64,000 nucleotides of DNA from Quercus robur (taxonomy: Eukaryota; Streptophyta; Magnoliopsida; Fagales; Fagaceae): positions 47,269,777-47,333,776 of the forward strand of contig NC_065543.1 in NCBI RefSeq assembly GCF_932294415.1. The letters are read 5' to 3'. The position numbers and the translations under genes were made by a program. Below the pieces are notes generated by a model that saw nothing but the letters and a program-made list of their open reading frames with translations, was not told the origin of the DNA and made no database searches. Positions 1-11,132 of the stretch are shown piece after piece; positions within the stretch are counted from its first letter, which is position 1; each line of letters opens with the position of its first letter.

Positions 1-607
1 GTGCCCGGGTTTATTGTAGCATTTGTATTTATATTAGGACCTTTGTGCGCTTATATTACAGTTGATCTATAAAAGAAATTATGTTTTTTTGTGTACAATT
101 TCAAATTGGAGTTTTCTTCTCCTTTCCTTTTCTTCTTTTTTCAATGAATATAAGTTTCCTTCAACCAAACTGGAAAAATACATGAAAGCTTCCAGCTGTG
201 CAAATCTCATGCAGTTAAAGAACGTACCGTGATACAATGAACTCAAGTAGTGGTTACTTCTTCACTGCTATAAGAACACTGCCAACTCATGCTAAAATTT
301 GTAGTGGCACCCAAAGCAACTAAGACAATGCCTATCTCTCCAGTATTAACATATGAAGAAGCAAGCAATATCAACATGACAAAAATAAGGGGGTGGGGTG
401 GGGGGGTAGGGGAAATGAAAGAAGTATCGAGTGGACTTATCTTTTGCCCATTAAAAATAAAAACAATCCCGATTCCCCTCTCTTGACTGGGCTTATGTCC
501 ATCTAATATTGAACTTATTAGTGGCTGACCAAAAATGAGGCCTATAACTTGAGGCTAAAAGGGTATTTCCCTGTCTGTAAATTATCCCAATTTTCCAAAG
601 ATTAATT
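1..607. other. AT-rich intergenic DNA, nothing recognised
   Basis: No coding region, RNA gene or element end could be supported here. It holds a short purine-rich G run near 389-410. The stretch ends where the first copy of the repeated block upstream of the FAF-like gene begins. Confidence 0.5.
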
Positions 608-920
608 CACAAAAGCTACCCTTCTCAAAACCAATAACCAAGATTGCTGCATCTCTAACTGAAATCAAATTCTTCCTTCACCGAGCAAAATAAAGACAAG
701 TGCATGAGTTTGCATTCCTTAAATTGAACACAACTTATAGTTGAGATTAAATGAACCAAACTAAAGATGAATAATTGAGTTAGTGGTTAATTACTATTAT
801 CTTTCATGCAAACAAAGCCCCAATCTTGAGAAATTGAGGCAATTTATAGCTATGGCTGATTTAGTTAATGGGTTACAATAATAGAGAGTTAAAACCTGCT
901 ATTATTGTTATGCAAGCAAA
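608..920 (+). repeat. Upstream block, copy 1 of 3
   Basis: First copy of a roughly 310 bp block. Landmarks shared by the copies, in order, are CTACCCTTCTCAAAACC, GACAAGTGCATG, TTAAATTGAACA, ATGAACCAAACTAAAGA, TTGAGTTAGTGGTTAATTAC, CATGCAAACAAAGCCCCAA and CTATTATTGTTATGCAA. The next copy starts about 387 bp further on in the same orientation. Divergence is visible but moderate, so these are old duplications. All copies lie upstream of the FAF-like gene at 4638. Confidence 0.75.
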
Positions 921-994
921 AATAATGGTAATACACCACATCCACATATAAGAATATTATCACCATCTTCTTAGCTGTTAAACAGTCTTCCAAT

Positions 995-1325
995 CACAAA
1001 AGTTACCCTTCTCAAAACCATATTGCTTCTTGCATCGTTACACTGACATCAAATTCCCCCATCACCAAGCAAATTAGGACAAGTGCATGGGTGTGAATTA
1101 AATTGAACAATACTTGTATAACATGATCATCCAAAAGTTAAGATTCAATGAACTAAACTAAAGACGAATATTTGAGTTAGTGGTTCATTACTATTGTCGT
1201 TCATGCAAACAAAGCCCCAACCTTGTGAAAATTGAGGCAATATATAGCAATGGCTGGGTTACAATAATAGAGAGTTAAAGCTTGCTATTATTGTTATGCA
1301 ACAAAACCTCAATCTATGAAAGATT
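995..1325 (+). repeat. Upstream block, copy 2 of 3
   Basis: Second copy of the block at 608-920, with the same landmarks in the same order and orientation. It runs from the CACAAAAGTTACCC end to the TTGTTATGCAA landmark and then AAACCTCAATCTATGAAAGA. The third copy keeps a matching tail that runs directly into the FAF-like gene's TATA box. Confidence 0.75.
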
Positions 1326-2771
1326 GTCTGTATGAATGTAACCAGAAAATTGATTGTCCATGCAAGATTGAAAATATGCACATCACTAAACTATGAAAAC
1401 AGTGCTTTGATGCCTTCAAACTCAAATGGACATGCATGTGAGATGAATCCATATAAAAGATTTCTATCATTCAGTTAATTTTTAAAATAAAAATGTTTTT
1501 AAGCAATTGGATTTTGAACTGCTTACTATAGTTTACACAAATGTTTCTACAGCGTTAGGACTTAGGATTTAACATAACAAGAATTGTTTTTATAATCTTA
1601 ATTTCAGAGGCTTTGAAATTAAGGCTACATCATGCTTTGATTCCAGATGGATGTAAAACATGGAACTTAGGAAGTTGCAATAGAAATTAAGTAATGACCA
1701 ACAAAGACAAGAAAATATTTTACATCAAGAAAAAGGTATTATGAAAAATTATAATCTATATATTTTTTTTCTTTCCTTTTGGAATGGAAGATACTAAACA
1801 AGAATATAGAATCTCTCTTTTAACTTTAGAAGGCAAAGCATCAACCAGAGAGGTCCAATAAAACTTACTACTTCAAAAAAACAAAAACAAAATGACGGTT
1901 TTAATCAAAGTAACAAGTGCAAGTGCGTGTATTAAATTGAACACAACTTATATATAACACGTTCATCTAACATCAAGTTAAAGATTCAATGAACCAAACT
2001 GTCACGCCCCGAACCCAACTATAAAGATAGACATGTGACAACCGCCACACGCTTATAAAGTAAGCCCTTTACAAGTGTGCAAGGCCTTCTTAGTAACTAA
2101 AATTTATCCTCAAAATTAAATAAATCAATAAATCCAAAATACTTCAACAACTTCATTATGAATAGATCTCCAATAATTTAATAGGAACAAAATCCAAACC
2201 TTATGTACCTAATGCCAATTGGCCAATAAATATAAAACTATTCGAAGACCATTCAATTCCAAAATCACTAAGTTTCTTTTCCCGCTCACTTCACAACATC
2301 AGAACTCCTAAAACTTATTATTCTTCATAATCTGAAATTGAAGGGAAAAAAGGGGTGAGTTGACAACTCAATAAGTAACCAAAATCCTCATAAGTTCTAT
2401 CAAGCTATAAATTTGTAAAGTAATAAGATGTAATAAGAGTTTTCAAAAGTTATAATATACTATGGCTTTTCAAGAATAACTAAGAAGTTTCATAGTCTTA
2501 AAATAATAAGTTGCAAATAGATCACGTATTTTAACCTTAAAATATATATCATAGATGGTTTAGAAATTAGTCAATTTTCCATATATCAGAAGCTATAACT
2601 TACAATAGTTTCCAAAAATACATAAGCAGTTTAAGTGACTCAAATAGTTAAATACTCAAACATTTCCAAAATCACATATGTAGTTTTAAGGAATCAAGCG
2701 GTTCAAATACTCAAACATAATTTATATTCTTAAAAATCTTATGACTATGGTCACTTTATATCCCTGTAACT

Positions 2772-2940
2772 GGGCATTAGAGTACCAATGAATAACCCCC
2801 ACTGGCTAGGTATCAGAGTATCAATGTATAACCCTCATTGGTTTGGGTATCAGAGTACCAATGAATAACCCCGATTGGTTTGGGTATCAGAATACCAATG
2901 AATAACCTCTATTGGTTTAGGTATCAAAATCAATTCATAA
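2772..2940 (+). repeat. 37 bp tandem repeat, about 4.5 copies
   Basis: Units begin at about 2772, 2808, 2845, 2882 and 2919 (partial). The core of each unit is GGGTATCAGAGTACCAATGA followed by ATAACCCC and ATTGGTTT. The array lies inside the solo LTR at 2000-4397. TGGGTATCAGAG-like text inside it resembles a tRNA-Met primer site only by chance, because it is repeated and internal. Confidence 0.8.
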
Positions 2941-3673
2941 TCAAATTGTCCATAATCATAGGTATAAAATCATAGCTTCTAACAAAAATATATCTTATTT
3001 AAATACGTATATATAATCATATATTCAATAATCAAATATATTTGTGTGATATTTCTATATTCTTATTTTAAATCAATATAGCTAACAAATATCAACTAAA
3101 TTAAATAAATCTTATATTCAGTGCTCATAGGTATTTGTGAAAATTCTTTATTCGTTACTTTGAATCAGTATAGCATAAAACAATTAAATAAAATACATCA
3201 TATATTCAGTAATCAAATCTATTTGTGATAATTCTTTACTTGAAATCAGTAATACATTAGAAATAAAATTGTAATAACTATAATCAAATTTCAGGAGTTA
3301 AAATACGCAAAATAAAACCAATTAGGATAAGGTTACTTACCTCCAAAAGCCATACCAAAAGAAACTTCACCCTAACACTTCTTCTAAAAATCCTTAGATG
3401 TCATCACCTAAAACAATTTTGCAAGTATCATTTACTCAATAATTAAATAATTTAAGAATGACTTATAACAGTATCCGGCCAACCGAACGACTGCTAGAAA
3501 TATCTAATAATTTCTTTTTATTATCTCAAAGTAAAAGTCTTGTATGTATCCTCCACTGCCTCTAATAAAACCTAGGATACATATTGTCATATAGGGTCAA
3601 AAGCATCGCCTAGCCCATGTTCCATGATCACTTGCTCACTTCACCATACGCCTCAGTTACCAAACCAATGAAC

Positions 3674-3676
<3 letters not shown>

Positions 3677-3705
<29 letters not shown>

Positions 3706-3782
3706 TAATATTATTAATAATAATAACAATAATATTAGAAGGAAGCTGGCGTTGCTATGACAAGGGGATTATTCTATGGATT

Positions 3783-3811
<29 letters not shown>
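3677..3811. repeat. TAA and TA microsatellites
   Basis: A TAA/TTA-type trinucleotide run spans about 3677-3733 and a pure TA run spans about 3786-3811. Both are inside the solo LTR. They are low-complexity and carry no coding signal. Confidence 0.85.
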
Positions 3812-3813
<2 letters not shown>

Positions 3814-4544
3814 GCCACTGCCGACTCTAGCATTTTTTTGGCATGAGGACAAATCACGCAAATCAAGCTCTGACACAAGCTTTTATGGAAACACTATTCT
3901 TCCTCTACCAAATCAATAAACAAATAATAATAACTCATAAAGAAGTTGCTGTTCCTTCTTTTCGTCAAGAGTTTCTTCACCTTCTTTTTTTTTTTTTTTT
4001 TTTTTTCAAATTCCATCAATCCTATACTATTCCTTTAAGAAAATTATGCAGAACAGACCCATGCGGCCATGTCTAAAAAAGAAAGTCACATTGTTGGCCA
4101 AAATACTTACATAAAAAATACTTTAATTCTAAATAATATTTAGATTTGATAAAAACGAAATTCTTAAGCTCTTATCTCAAAGACATAGTCAATCATTCTC
4201 TACTTCAGTCTTTTGGATAATCTCCTCTCTCAAAATATCTCTCCATATACGTTGACTTAATAAACTTATATTTATAACTAGGGTTTCAACCTGATTTTCT
4301 ATAAACTCTCTGATAATTATAAATTATAAAATTGACCCCACAAAATTTACTTAAATATCCATCCTTTTAAATCTTTTTTTTTTTCTCGGGTATTACACAA
4401 ACTAAAGAAGAATATTGAGTTAGTGGGTAATTACTATTATTGTCCATGCAAACAAAGCCCCCCAATCTTGAGAAGATTGAGGCAATTTGACTATTATTGT
4501 TATGCAATCAAAGCCTCAATGTAGGAAAGATTAGCAAATTTCAC

Positions 4545-4550
4545 TATAAA
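4545..4550 (+). promoter_or_regulatory. Putative TATA box of the FAF-like gene
   Basis: CTATAAAT stands 93 bp upstream of the chosen ATG at 4638, followed by a CT-rich stretch (4563-4582) typical of plant 5'UTRs. Spacing fits a transcription start near 4575. The box lies immediately downstream of copy 3 of the repeated upstream block. Confidence 0.55.
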
Positions 4551-4637
4551 TTTCAGGTCTCTGTTTCTCTCTCTCTCTCTCAAGTCTCAACTCACCTATC
4601 TTCTTCTTTGCATTCTCCACATCTCCATTGTGAAAAC

Positions 4638-4961
4638 ATGTCCTCAAGTGAGCCAAACTTGGGCGGCTGGAGCTTCCTCCAAGCTAAAACGGACAACAAT
4701 TCCCACACTACCGCAGAAATCTTAGGTGATGATACAGGTGCGGTTGTCTCTGAAAACAAAGAAATTAGTACTGAAAAGAATTCTCAAAAAAAGCAGCAAG
4801 TTTCATCTTCATCATCAAAGAAGAATGATGAAGAATGTAGAAGTAGTAGTTTCCCACCACTGTTGAGCTCAAGTGCTGTGCTGCGTATTGTGCCTCATAG
4901 AAAAGGTGGTGGCCTCATTCTTCAAGCTGTGCCTATCCATGAAGAAGAAGAAGACAAGTGA
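4638..4961 (+). CDS. Small serine-rich protein with FANTASTIC FOUR-like C-terminal motif
   Basis: Single exon, 107 residues. The reading frame is open from 4497, but the ATG at 4638 follows a TATA box and a CT-rich leader and gives a protein with no odd N-terminal extension. The N-terminal half has GGWSFLQAKT (9-18) then a polar, Ser/Lys-rich linker. The C-terminal part, FPPLLSSS (72-79) followed by VPHRKGGGLILQAVPI (85-100) and an acidic tail, resembles the plant FAF domain: an FPP motif, then an HRKDGRLxLxAV-like block. FAF proteins act in shoot-meristem size control through the WUSCHEL pathway, but this protein is short and lacks the second half of the usual domain, so that role should not be assumed. 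It could be a truncated FAF-like member or an unrelated small protein with a similar motif. Confidence 0.6.
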   Translation: MSSSEPNLGGWSFLQAKTDNNSHTTAEILGDDTGAVVSENKEISTEKNSQKKQQVSSSSSKKNDEECRSSSFPPLLSSSAVLRIVPHRKGGGLILQAVPIHEEEEDK

Positions 4962-6793
4962 ATTTTAGTAATGAATTAAAGCTAGCTTTATGTAGTACAG
5001 TCTAGCGGGTACATGTGAGAAGAGTTTCCTTGTTATGTTTAATTTTCTAGTTTGTTTACTTAAGTTATGGTGTATTAAGTATTATCTGTCAGTTATGGTA
5101 TTATGTTATTATGGTTATTTGACATAGTAGTCAAAATTGTCGTCCATGTATTAATGCATTGCAATGCTCTGTTTTTGTACTCTAAACAGAGCGAATTCTC
5201 TGTTCAGTTCTGTAAGAGAAGAGTTCTGTAACAGTTAAGTAAGACGCGGTAAAGTTAAACAGAAACAGCATTGTTCAGCTGTAAATCTCTTCATTATTTG
5301 AAATTCTGTTATAAGCCTAAAGGAATAAAGCTGTGGTCTCTTCTGCCACACTTCTTAAAGAGTTCATAGAGTTTAGTGGATGTGACAATCAATGGCCCAA
5401 TCCAAACTCCCCCACAATAAAAGTTGAGGTTCCATGATGTCACACCATCTCTACAACACAAATGCTAGTAACAAATTATGTTTGAGTGCTTACTGTATCA
5501 TGATTAACAAGGAGCGTGTAATGAATCAAAACTCCTAAACCATCATCTGCAATTTTTATATAGTAGTTCATTTTTGAAGCTTCATCTAATAAATAAGCTT
5601 CAATTGCCTAATGATTAATTATGCAAAAGCGAAGAGAATTTCTAAATCATCCTCTCCAATCAAATTCACTTTTATTGGAACCTTCCTAAAGAAGAGCTTG
5701 CCTCTAACCAATAAAACCAACTGACAACTAAATCCACCTGACAAAACCATTTGCCAGCTAATCTAGGGGCATTCACTATGCAGTTTATGTTCATGCCAAA
5801 TCAATCATTCACTTTAGCACAAAACATCACCTAGTTCAGCACTTTGAGCTTTATTTAATCACACAAAACCGAACACATCCTCAGACACTGAACTAAACAC
5901 AGTTCTGCTAAAACCAAATTAAACATGCATGGAATGAAAAACAAAACCCATTGGTGAGAGCACTGCCCTTCATTGGGCCTATTGAGAAAATATGTATGGA
6001 TTCGCCTGGTGTGTACTGAACCCAAGCATACCAGACAGGCAACCAATATTCAATTCTTTTGGCTGAGAAATCTTCAAAGGAAAAGAAATTGAACAAAGAA
6101 AAGGTCTGTTGCTGCATAGACTGGAAGTTTTGCCTCCAAAGTACAGGTTTGCATGACTAAACCTTGAAATGTTGACTGAATTGGTTTTTCCACATAACAT
6201 ACAACCATCTGTGATTGTGAACATGTGTTGGAACTGTGTACATTGGTGAGACCACTTTAACCCAAGCATGTCCATGCTTAATTTCTAGACATAATCACTT
6301 GAAGCAGCTTAAAAAATTATATCTTTAACATAAAACTAAATGGGATTAATATAATTGTCACATCCTTTGGTAAAGACAAAAATAATAATCTTATTAATGA
6401 ATTTACACAGGTTTTTTCAGCAGCCATTGACTACTAGAAGAACATTATGATCTGCTGCACTTCAATTTTATTATTACATTATTATACAACAAAAGGGGTT
6501 CAACTTCTCACAGCTACTAACTTTGCATTGTGGAAGGGGAAGAGTAGGTATGGGAAATTTTCAGTTACTTTTTAGGCTGCTGCTAGCTTCAAATATATAT
6601 CTTCTTATCAACTTTGGATATGTTTGGTTGTATGTTAAATAATTATTATGTAGGAAGAAAATAGAAGAAGTTGTAATGAATAATTATTTTTATTTATTTG
6701 TTTGATTAAAAAACTAAAATATCCAAGTACGGTAAAAATACCTTGTCTTGCTCATCCTATCTCGTACTATCTTGTGCATGTTTTCCCTTATCC

Positions 6794-6828
<35 letters not shown>

Positions 6829-8364
6829 CAATCACTTTATCATTAGTGATGAAGTTACCTAATTAGGGATGGAGAAAATACCTCCGACCCATCGAGTCCT
6901 TAATCTACCCTCTCATCTTGTGTGGTGTCCTTTCTTTGTAAATAGGATAGAAAGCTAGAAACACCATACTTTGAGCTCGTCCTGCCCCATTGTCACCATA
7001 TTTTAACATTTGAAACGAATTATTAAACTTTTAATGAAGGGCAAGAAAATGCATATACGAAGAGAATGGGATGGTATCATTTGCATGATGTAAAACTAAG
7101 TAACCATGAGTCATTAGATGCACTATTGAAATTGAAGTTTCTTTATTTATTATTATTATTATTATTATTTAGAATAGAGGGTTAATATTATTACAATTGT
7201 AAGTAGCGGAACCATATTGAACTCTCAACTAAAATGTAAGAGACCTAACATTTTCCTTATTAAAATATATTATAAAATATAAAAGTATGTTGTATAATAT
7301 TACAAATTATTTAATTTGCACCTTTTTAACAAATTCAATCATTAATTTCTTGTTTTTGTACGAGACACAATTTGGTTACAATGACAATTGCTGGTTTCTA
7401 CGTAATAATCACCCTCGTAAAATTATTTAAAAAACAAAAAACTTTCAAATTGATACTACCATGATAATGCATAGAAAGCAAAATATTAAAATTTAATAAT
7501 AATTGGCTTCTTTTGCATAAATAAATAATTTTTATTTAGCCAAATTATACCTTTATTACTAAGAGACCACTTAGCCACTTTAAAGTTTAAAGGCTTTTAG
7601 AAACTAAATTTCCAAGCAAAATATTGCTAAAGAGATTATGAAGAAATTATTAGAACTACTAGATGACTGCTAAACTAGTTATCTTAACCAATAAAATGAT
7701 GTCACTTATACAATTGTAATATTACACCCTCATAAGTTATATTGTTTAATTGGTTAGGAGAACCAATTTCAGCAATATCCCACGCATATAGCATCATTTG
7801 CATGATTTTCCTTTCATTCTTCGCACTTACTCTTCATATATAAGTTGTTTCTCGTAAAAAAAAAAATTCTTCATATATATCTTACAAAACCAAGTTGTAT
7901 TATTTTAATGGGACGTTGGATTATATTACAACTTTGTCGTGAAACATACATTAAAAAAAACTTCTCCAAAAAAAAAAAAAAAAAAAAATCAATTGGATTT
8001 GTTGGGCTGGACTTTGTGCACCCAAGTCCCAACATAGGAAACGTTTACCCATTTAAGACTCGAGACTCGAGAGGGGGACTCTAGCATTAATGTTTTTCCT
8101 TATTTGGTTTGATTTGAGAATCTCATTACTCATCAGCCACACAAATCATCATATCATTATGATTATGGGCCGGCCCACCTATAATATATAGGTTTTTATT
8201 TTTTTTTTTGGTTTGTTTTGGGAAAGTTGTATAATTGAATTGATGCCTTAATAGTATATTGTAATCCCTTGGTCTAACTATTAAATTATCAAAAAAATAA
8301 AAATAATTTTCAAATTCTCTTTAGTCTAAATTATCAAAAATTAAAAATAATTTTCAAATCATTT
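4962..8364. other. Intergenic DNA with homopolymer and microsatellite runs
   Basis: About 4962-5330 may hold the 3'UTR of the FAF-like gene. Further on are a long T run (about 6798-6829), a TTA microsatellite (7148-7168) and an A run (7970-7988). Open frames on the minus strand at 5855-6275 show no recognisable domain and no splice structure. Sequence near 6866 (TAGGGATGGAGAAAATACC) resembles a hAT-MITE end, but I could not find its partner. Confidence 0.45.
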
Positions 8365-8780
8365 TTAGTGTCTGTTTGGGAACAGCTTAGGATGTGTTTG
8401 GATTCTGCTTATTGCTAAAAATTGAAAAATTATTACTGAAAACACTGTAGTAAAATAATTTTTAAAGGTGTAAATAATGTCATGGGACCCAGTTTTAAAG
8501 TTATATTTGCTAAATTCCATACTTGCGGGTCCCGTGAATAGTGCACGAGACCCAACCAAAAAACGCAGACGCTAGCTCCAACGCAAACGCATTACTATCC
8601 AAACCCATTCTTATTTAGTTGAAACTGAAAACTTGTTGTTGAAAGTACTGTAAATAAAACTAATAGATAGCTGAAATAGTATATTGGGACCTTGAATAGT
8701 ATCAAAAAGTGTAATAAGACCCATGAATAGTAGTAAAAATAATATAAATAGTAAAAAAAGCTTGCTTTTTAATTAATGCC
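8365..8780. mobile_element. Outer MITE-like element, host of a nested MITE
   Basis: The sequence GTGTCTGTTTGGGAACAGC begins near 8368 and continues, across the inner element, with TTTAGTTGAAACTGAAAAC. These two pieces read as one left end split at TTA by the MITE at 8390-8610. The right end is not clearly defined; 8780 is approximate. The GTTTGG start and TTA target choice suggest a PIF/Harbinger-type (Tourist-like) non-autonomous element. Confidence 0.45.
8390..8610. mobile_element. Tourist-like MITE, copy A
   Basis: The left end GGATGTGTTTGGATT and right end ATCCAAACCCATTC form a terminal inverted repeat, and TTA flanks both sides (8387-8389 and 8611-8613). The body shares AACACTGTAGTAAAATAATT, a GGGACCCAG block and GTGAATAGTGCA with copies B (30939), C (40467) and D (55596). 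The TTA duplication fits the PIF/Harbinger superfamily. No protein is encoded, so it would have been mobilised by another element's transposase. Confidence 0.7.
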
Positions 8781-9079
8781 AAATGCAATTAGAGTTAGGA
8801 TTTAGGACACCTGATGTGGCTTAATACAATCAGTGGGCTAGACTTGTTTTTGTGGGCCTTGAAGTCCAATCCATGTAACAAAGAGAAAAATGAGCCCAAA
8901 GTCCCAACCTGTGTAGTGAAATGATTGTGGGCCAAAGATGAGTACAAAACAACTACAATTCCCAGCTATTTTTAATTTTAACCAATCAACCTACATAAGT
9001 AGTCAACAACTACATGAATCTCAGAATCTCTTCCAATATTAACGGTGGATTCATTCACAATAAAGCATCCTCTTTGAAC

Positions 9080-9180
9080 ACAACCAGGCCAGGCCTTGTA
9101 GCCTGATGGTACCCGGTACCATGTGTATCTTTGAGTTAGGGGGTTCTATCCCCATAATTTCCTAGCCAAAAAAAAAAAAA
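9080..9180 (+). mobile_element. tRNA-derived SINE with perfect 16 bp target-site duplications
   Basis: A roughly 87 bp body followed by 14 A's is flanked by identical 16 bp copies of AGCATCCTCTTTGAAC (9064-9079 and 9181-9196). The body has GTAGCCTGATGGTACCCGG, which resembles an RNA polymerase III A box, and GGGGTTCTATCCCC, which resembles a B box. The A tail plus long duplications are the signature of LINE-machinery insertion. It lies about 315 bp upstream of the PUX gene start. The unmutated duplications suggest a fairly recent insertion. Confidence 0.85.
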
Positions 9181-9494
9181 AGCATCCTCTTTGAACTCTG
9201 TAGAAGCCAAAAAGAAGAGGCATCTTGGTATTTTTTTAATGCTCTGTGTCTCTCTTTATTTAAAAGTTACCTAAGAAAATGAAAATTATTTGCCATGCCG
9301 AATAACTTTTTTTGTCACCATGCATCACTTTTTTGCCTTAAAAAGTACCAACAATATGGCCTCAGTACACCACCACTCTTCAAAGCAAAGCTGTGCGTAC
9401 TATGAGTCTATAACACCTTTTTTTTGCTTTCTCAATTAGTGGTCATCGATCTTTGTGGTAGTATAGCGTGTGTCTGAGTACTAAATAGAGAGCA

Positions 9495-11132
9495 ATGTCA
9501 TCGATTTTGAGAGACAATAGGAGAGCAGGCAATGCACTTGTACGCAGAATGGTAAGCCTTCCAAGGAACATTATAGGTGGATTTTCAAGAGCAATGGGTC
9601 ATGGTAGAGACCTCATGGGAATAGGAGGAAGAAGAAATCAACATGTACCATCAAACTATCAACTGCAACATCCAGAGGAGCAAATTAGTACTACTGTTCC
9701 AGAAGAGTGGGCATTTCTAACCAGTTTTGAAGATCAATATGGTTCCAACCATCCATTTTTCTATGCTTGTCAGTTCATGGAAGCCCTGAAGATAGCAGAG
9801 GATGATCAAAAGTTTATGTTCGTGTACCTTCATGCACCAGAGCACCCTTTCACTCCCTCTTTCTGTAGGGACACTTTGTGTTCAGAACTGGTGGTACAGT
9901 TTCTTGATGCTAATTTTGTTTGCTGGGGAGCACTGGCTAATAGAGAAGAAGGCTTGCAAATGGCTACAATATTGAGGCCTGCCAGTTTCCCATTCTGTGC
10001 TGTGATAGCTCCTGCCCCTGGTGATAGCATAGCAGTGCTGCAACAGGTTGGTTTGGTATTCATTTCTAGAATAAAATTTAGAGCTTTTGTTGTGCATGTT
10101 CACTTTCCCTTTCCTCTATATTAAAGCAGTAGTCGTTGTAATAAGAAAGATAAAAAAAATTAAAATGGCTAAAATAATCAAATTGTGATAAATTTTATGC
10201 TTGTATGGTCTAATGTGATGCAATTTCCTTGTTAGCTTAGTGCTAACATGGACCATGTGGCACACTCACTGTTATGTCCCACTAGCTGCTCCTAATAGTA
10301 ACAATGACGATGCTTGAACTTATTGTTTTGTTCCTGTTCTGTCTATGTATAGATGGAAGGGCCAATTTCCCCTGCTGAACTGGTGGAGATTCTGCAGAGG
10401 ACAATGGAGGAGAAAGGGTTGGCTTTTGGAAGTGCAAGGGCCAAGCAGGAAGAAAAGATAAGAGCGGATCGTCGCCTCAGAGAAGAACAAGATGCAGCAT
10501 ATCTTGCATCTCTTCAGATAGACAAGGTGTGTGAGTTGTGTGCCTATATGATATTACATGTTTTAGGTCCAATTCAAACTATTAAGTCTGCAAATTGACA
10601 ATGAACCAATAACATTATTGCCCATCTTAGGAAAAGGAAAGATTCAAGAACTTGCTTTCAGGAGAGAGAATTCAGAAACCAGTAGAAGCTCCTTCTAATA
10701 AACCAAATTATGATAAGCTTAGGAACAGTCAAAAACAGTATGTTCAAGTCAAAGAGGGTGCCATTACCAAAGAAACTCAATACAAAGAAGGAGCAAATAG
10801 GGGAACGAATCCTCAAGCTACCCAGGTAAGTATTTGTGCTACCAAAATAATTTATGTGAGATTAAAAGTATTTATTGTGTTAAATCATTGTTTTCATATT
10901 TCAGATTTTGATAAGGTTTCCAAATGGTGAAAGAAGAGAGCAAAGCTTCGCAAGCACAGACAAGGTCCAGTCAATATACAGATACATAGATTCATTAGGC
11001 CTCCCTGGTATTGGAAACTACAGATTGATATCAAGCTTCCCTAGAAAAGTCTATGGTGTTGATCAGATGGGAATGACTCTCAAAGACAGTGGCCTCCATC
11101 CTAGAGCAAGCCTGTTCTTGGAGGCTATGTGA
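9495..11132 (+). CDS. UAS-UBX domain protein (plant PUX family, PUX8/PUX13-like), UBA-less
   Basis: Four exons join in phase 0: 9495-10046, 10353-10526, 10631-10825 and 10905-11132, giving 382 residues. All introns are GT-AG. UBX proteins are adaptors that recruit the AAA ATPase CDC48/p97 to ubiquitinated or membrane substrates. Residues about 75-215 form a UAS (thioredoxin-like) domain, with FMFVYLHAPEHPFTPSFC and FVCWGALANREEG visible. Residues about 215-250 form a charged, probably coiled-coil segment (RLREEQDAAYLASLQ). The UBX domain spans about 308-382: RFPNGERREQSF, the FPR turn (SSFPRKVYG) that inserts into CDC48, and LKDSGLHPRASLFLE. Full-length relatives begin with a UBA domain, absent here: the frame starts just before the basic MVSLPRNIIGGFSRAMGHGR segment. 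Either this is a UBA-less paralogue or upstream exons were missed; none was seen in the preceding 400 bp. Confidence 0.88.

Larger units (their letters stand above)
2000..4397. mobile_element. Long solo LTR (2.4 kb) with 5 bp target-site duplication
   Basis: The element starts TGTCACGCCCCGAACCC and ends CTCGGGTATTACA, which is the TG...CA form of an LTR with an imperfect terminal inverted repeat. It is flanked by CAAAC on both sides (1995-1999 and 4398-4402). No protein domain lies inside and no second copy is in the window, so a solo LTR left by recombination of a retrotransposon is the simplest reading. The uninterrupted target survives as copies 1 and 2 of the flanking block. Inside are a 37 bp tandem repeat (2772-2940), a TAA microsatellite (3677-3725) and a TA run (3788-3811). 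Superfamily (Gypsy or Copia) cannot be told from an LTR alone. Confidence 0.75.
1908..4525 (+). repeat. Upstream block, copy 3 of 3, split by a solo LTR
   Basis: The third copy occupies 1908-1999 and resumes at 4398-4525. The left part ends GATTCAATGAACCAAAC; the right part resumes CAAACTAAAGAAGAATATTG. In copies 1 and 2 the same sequence is continuous, so they show the state before insertion. The right part leads straight into the TATA box and 5'UTR of the FAF-like gene, so this copy is probably the gene's present proximal promoter. Confidence 0.75.

Noticed and set aside
5855-6275. Overlapping minus-strand open frames of up to 98 residues
   Set aside because: No recognisable domain, no splice structure and no promoter signal; three frames overlap, as expected by chance in this base composition.
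9830-10103. Minus-strand frames over the PUX gene
   Set aside because: Antisense shadows of PUX exon 1.
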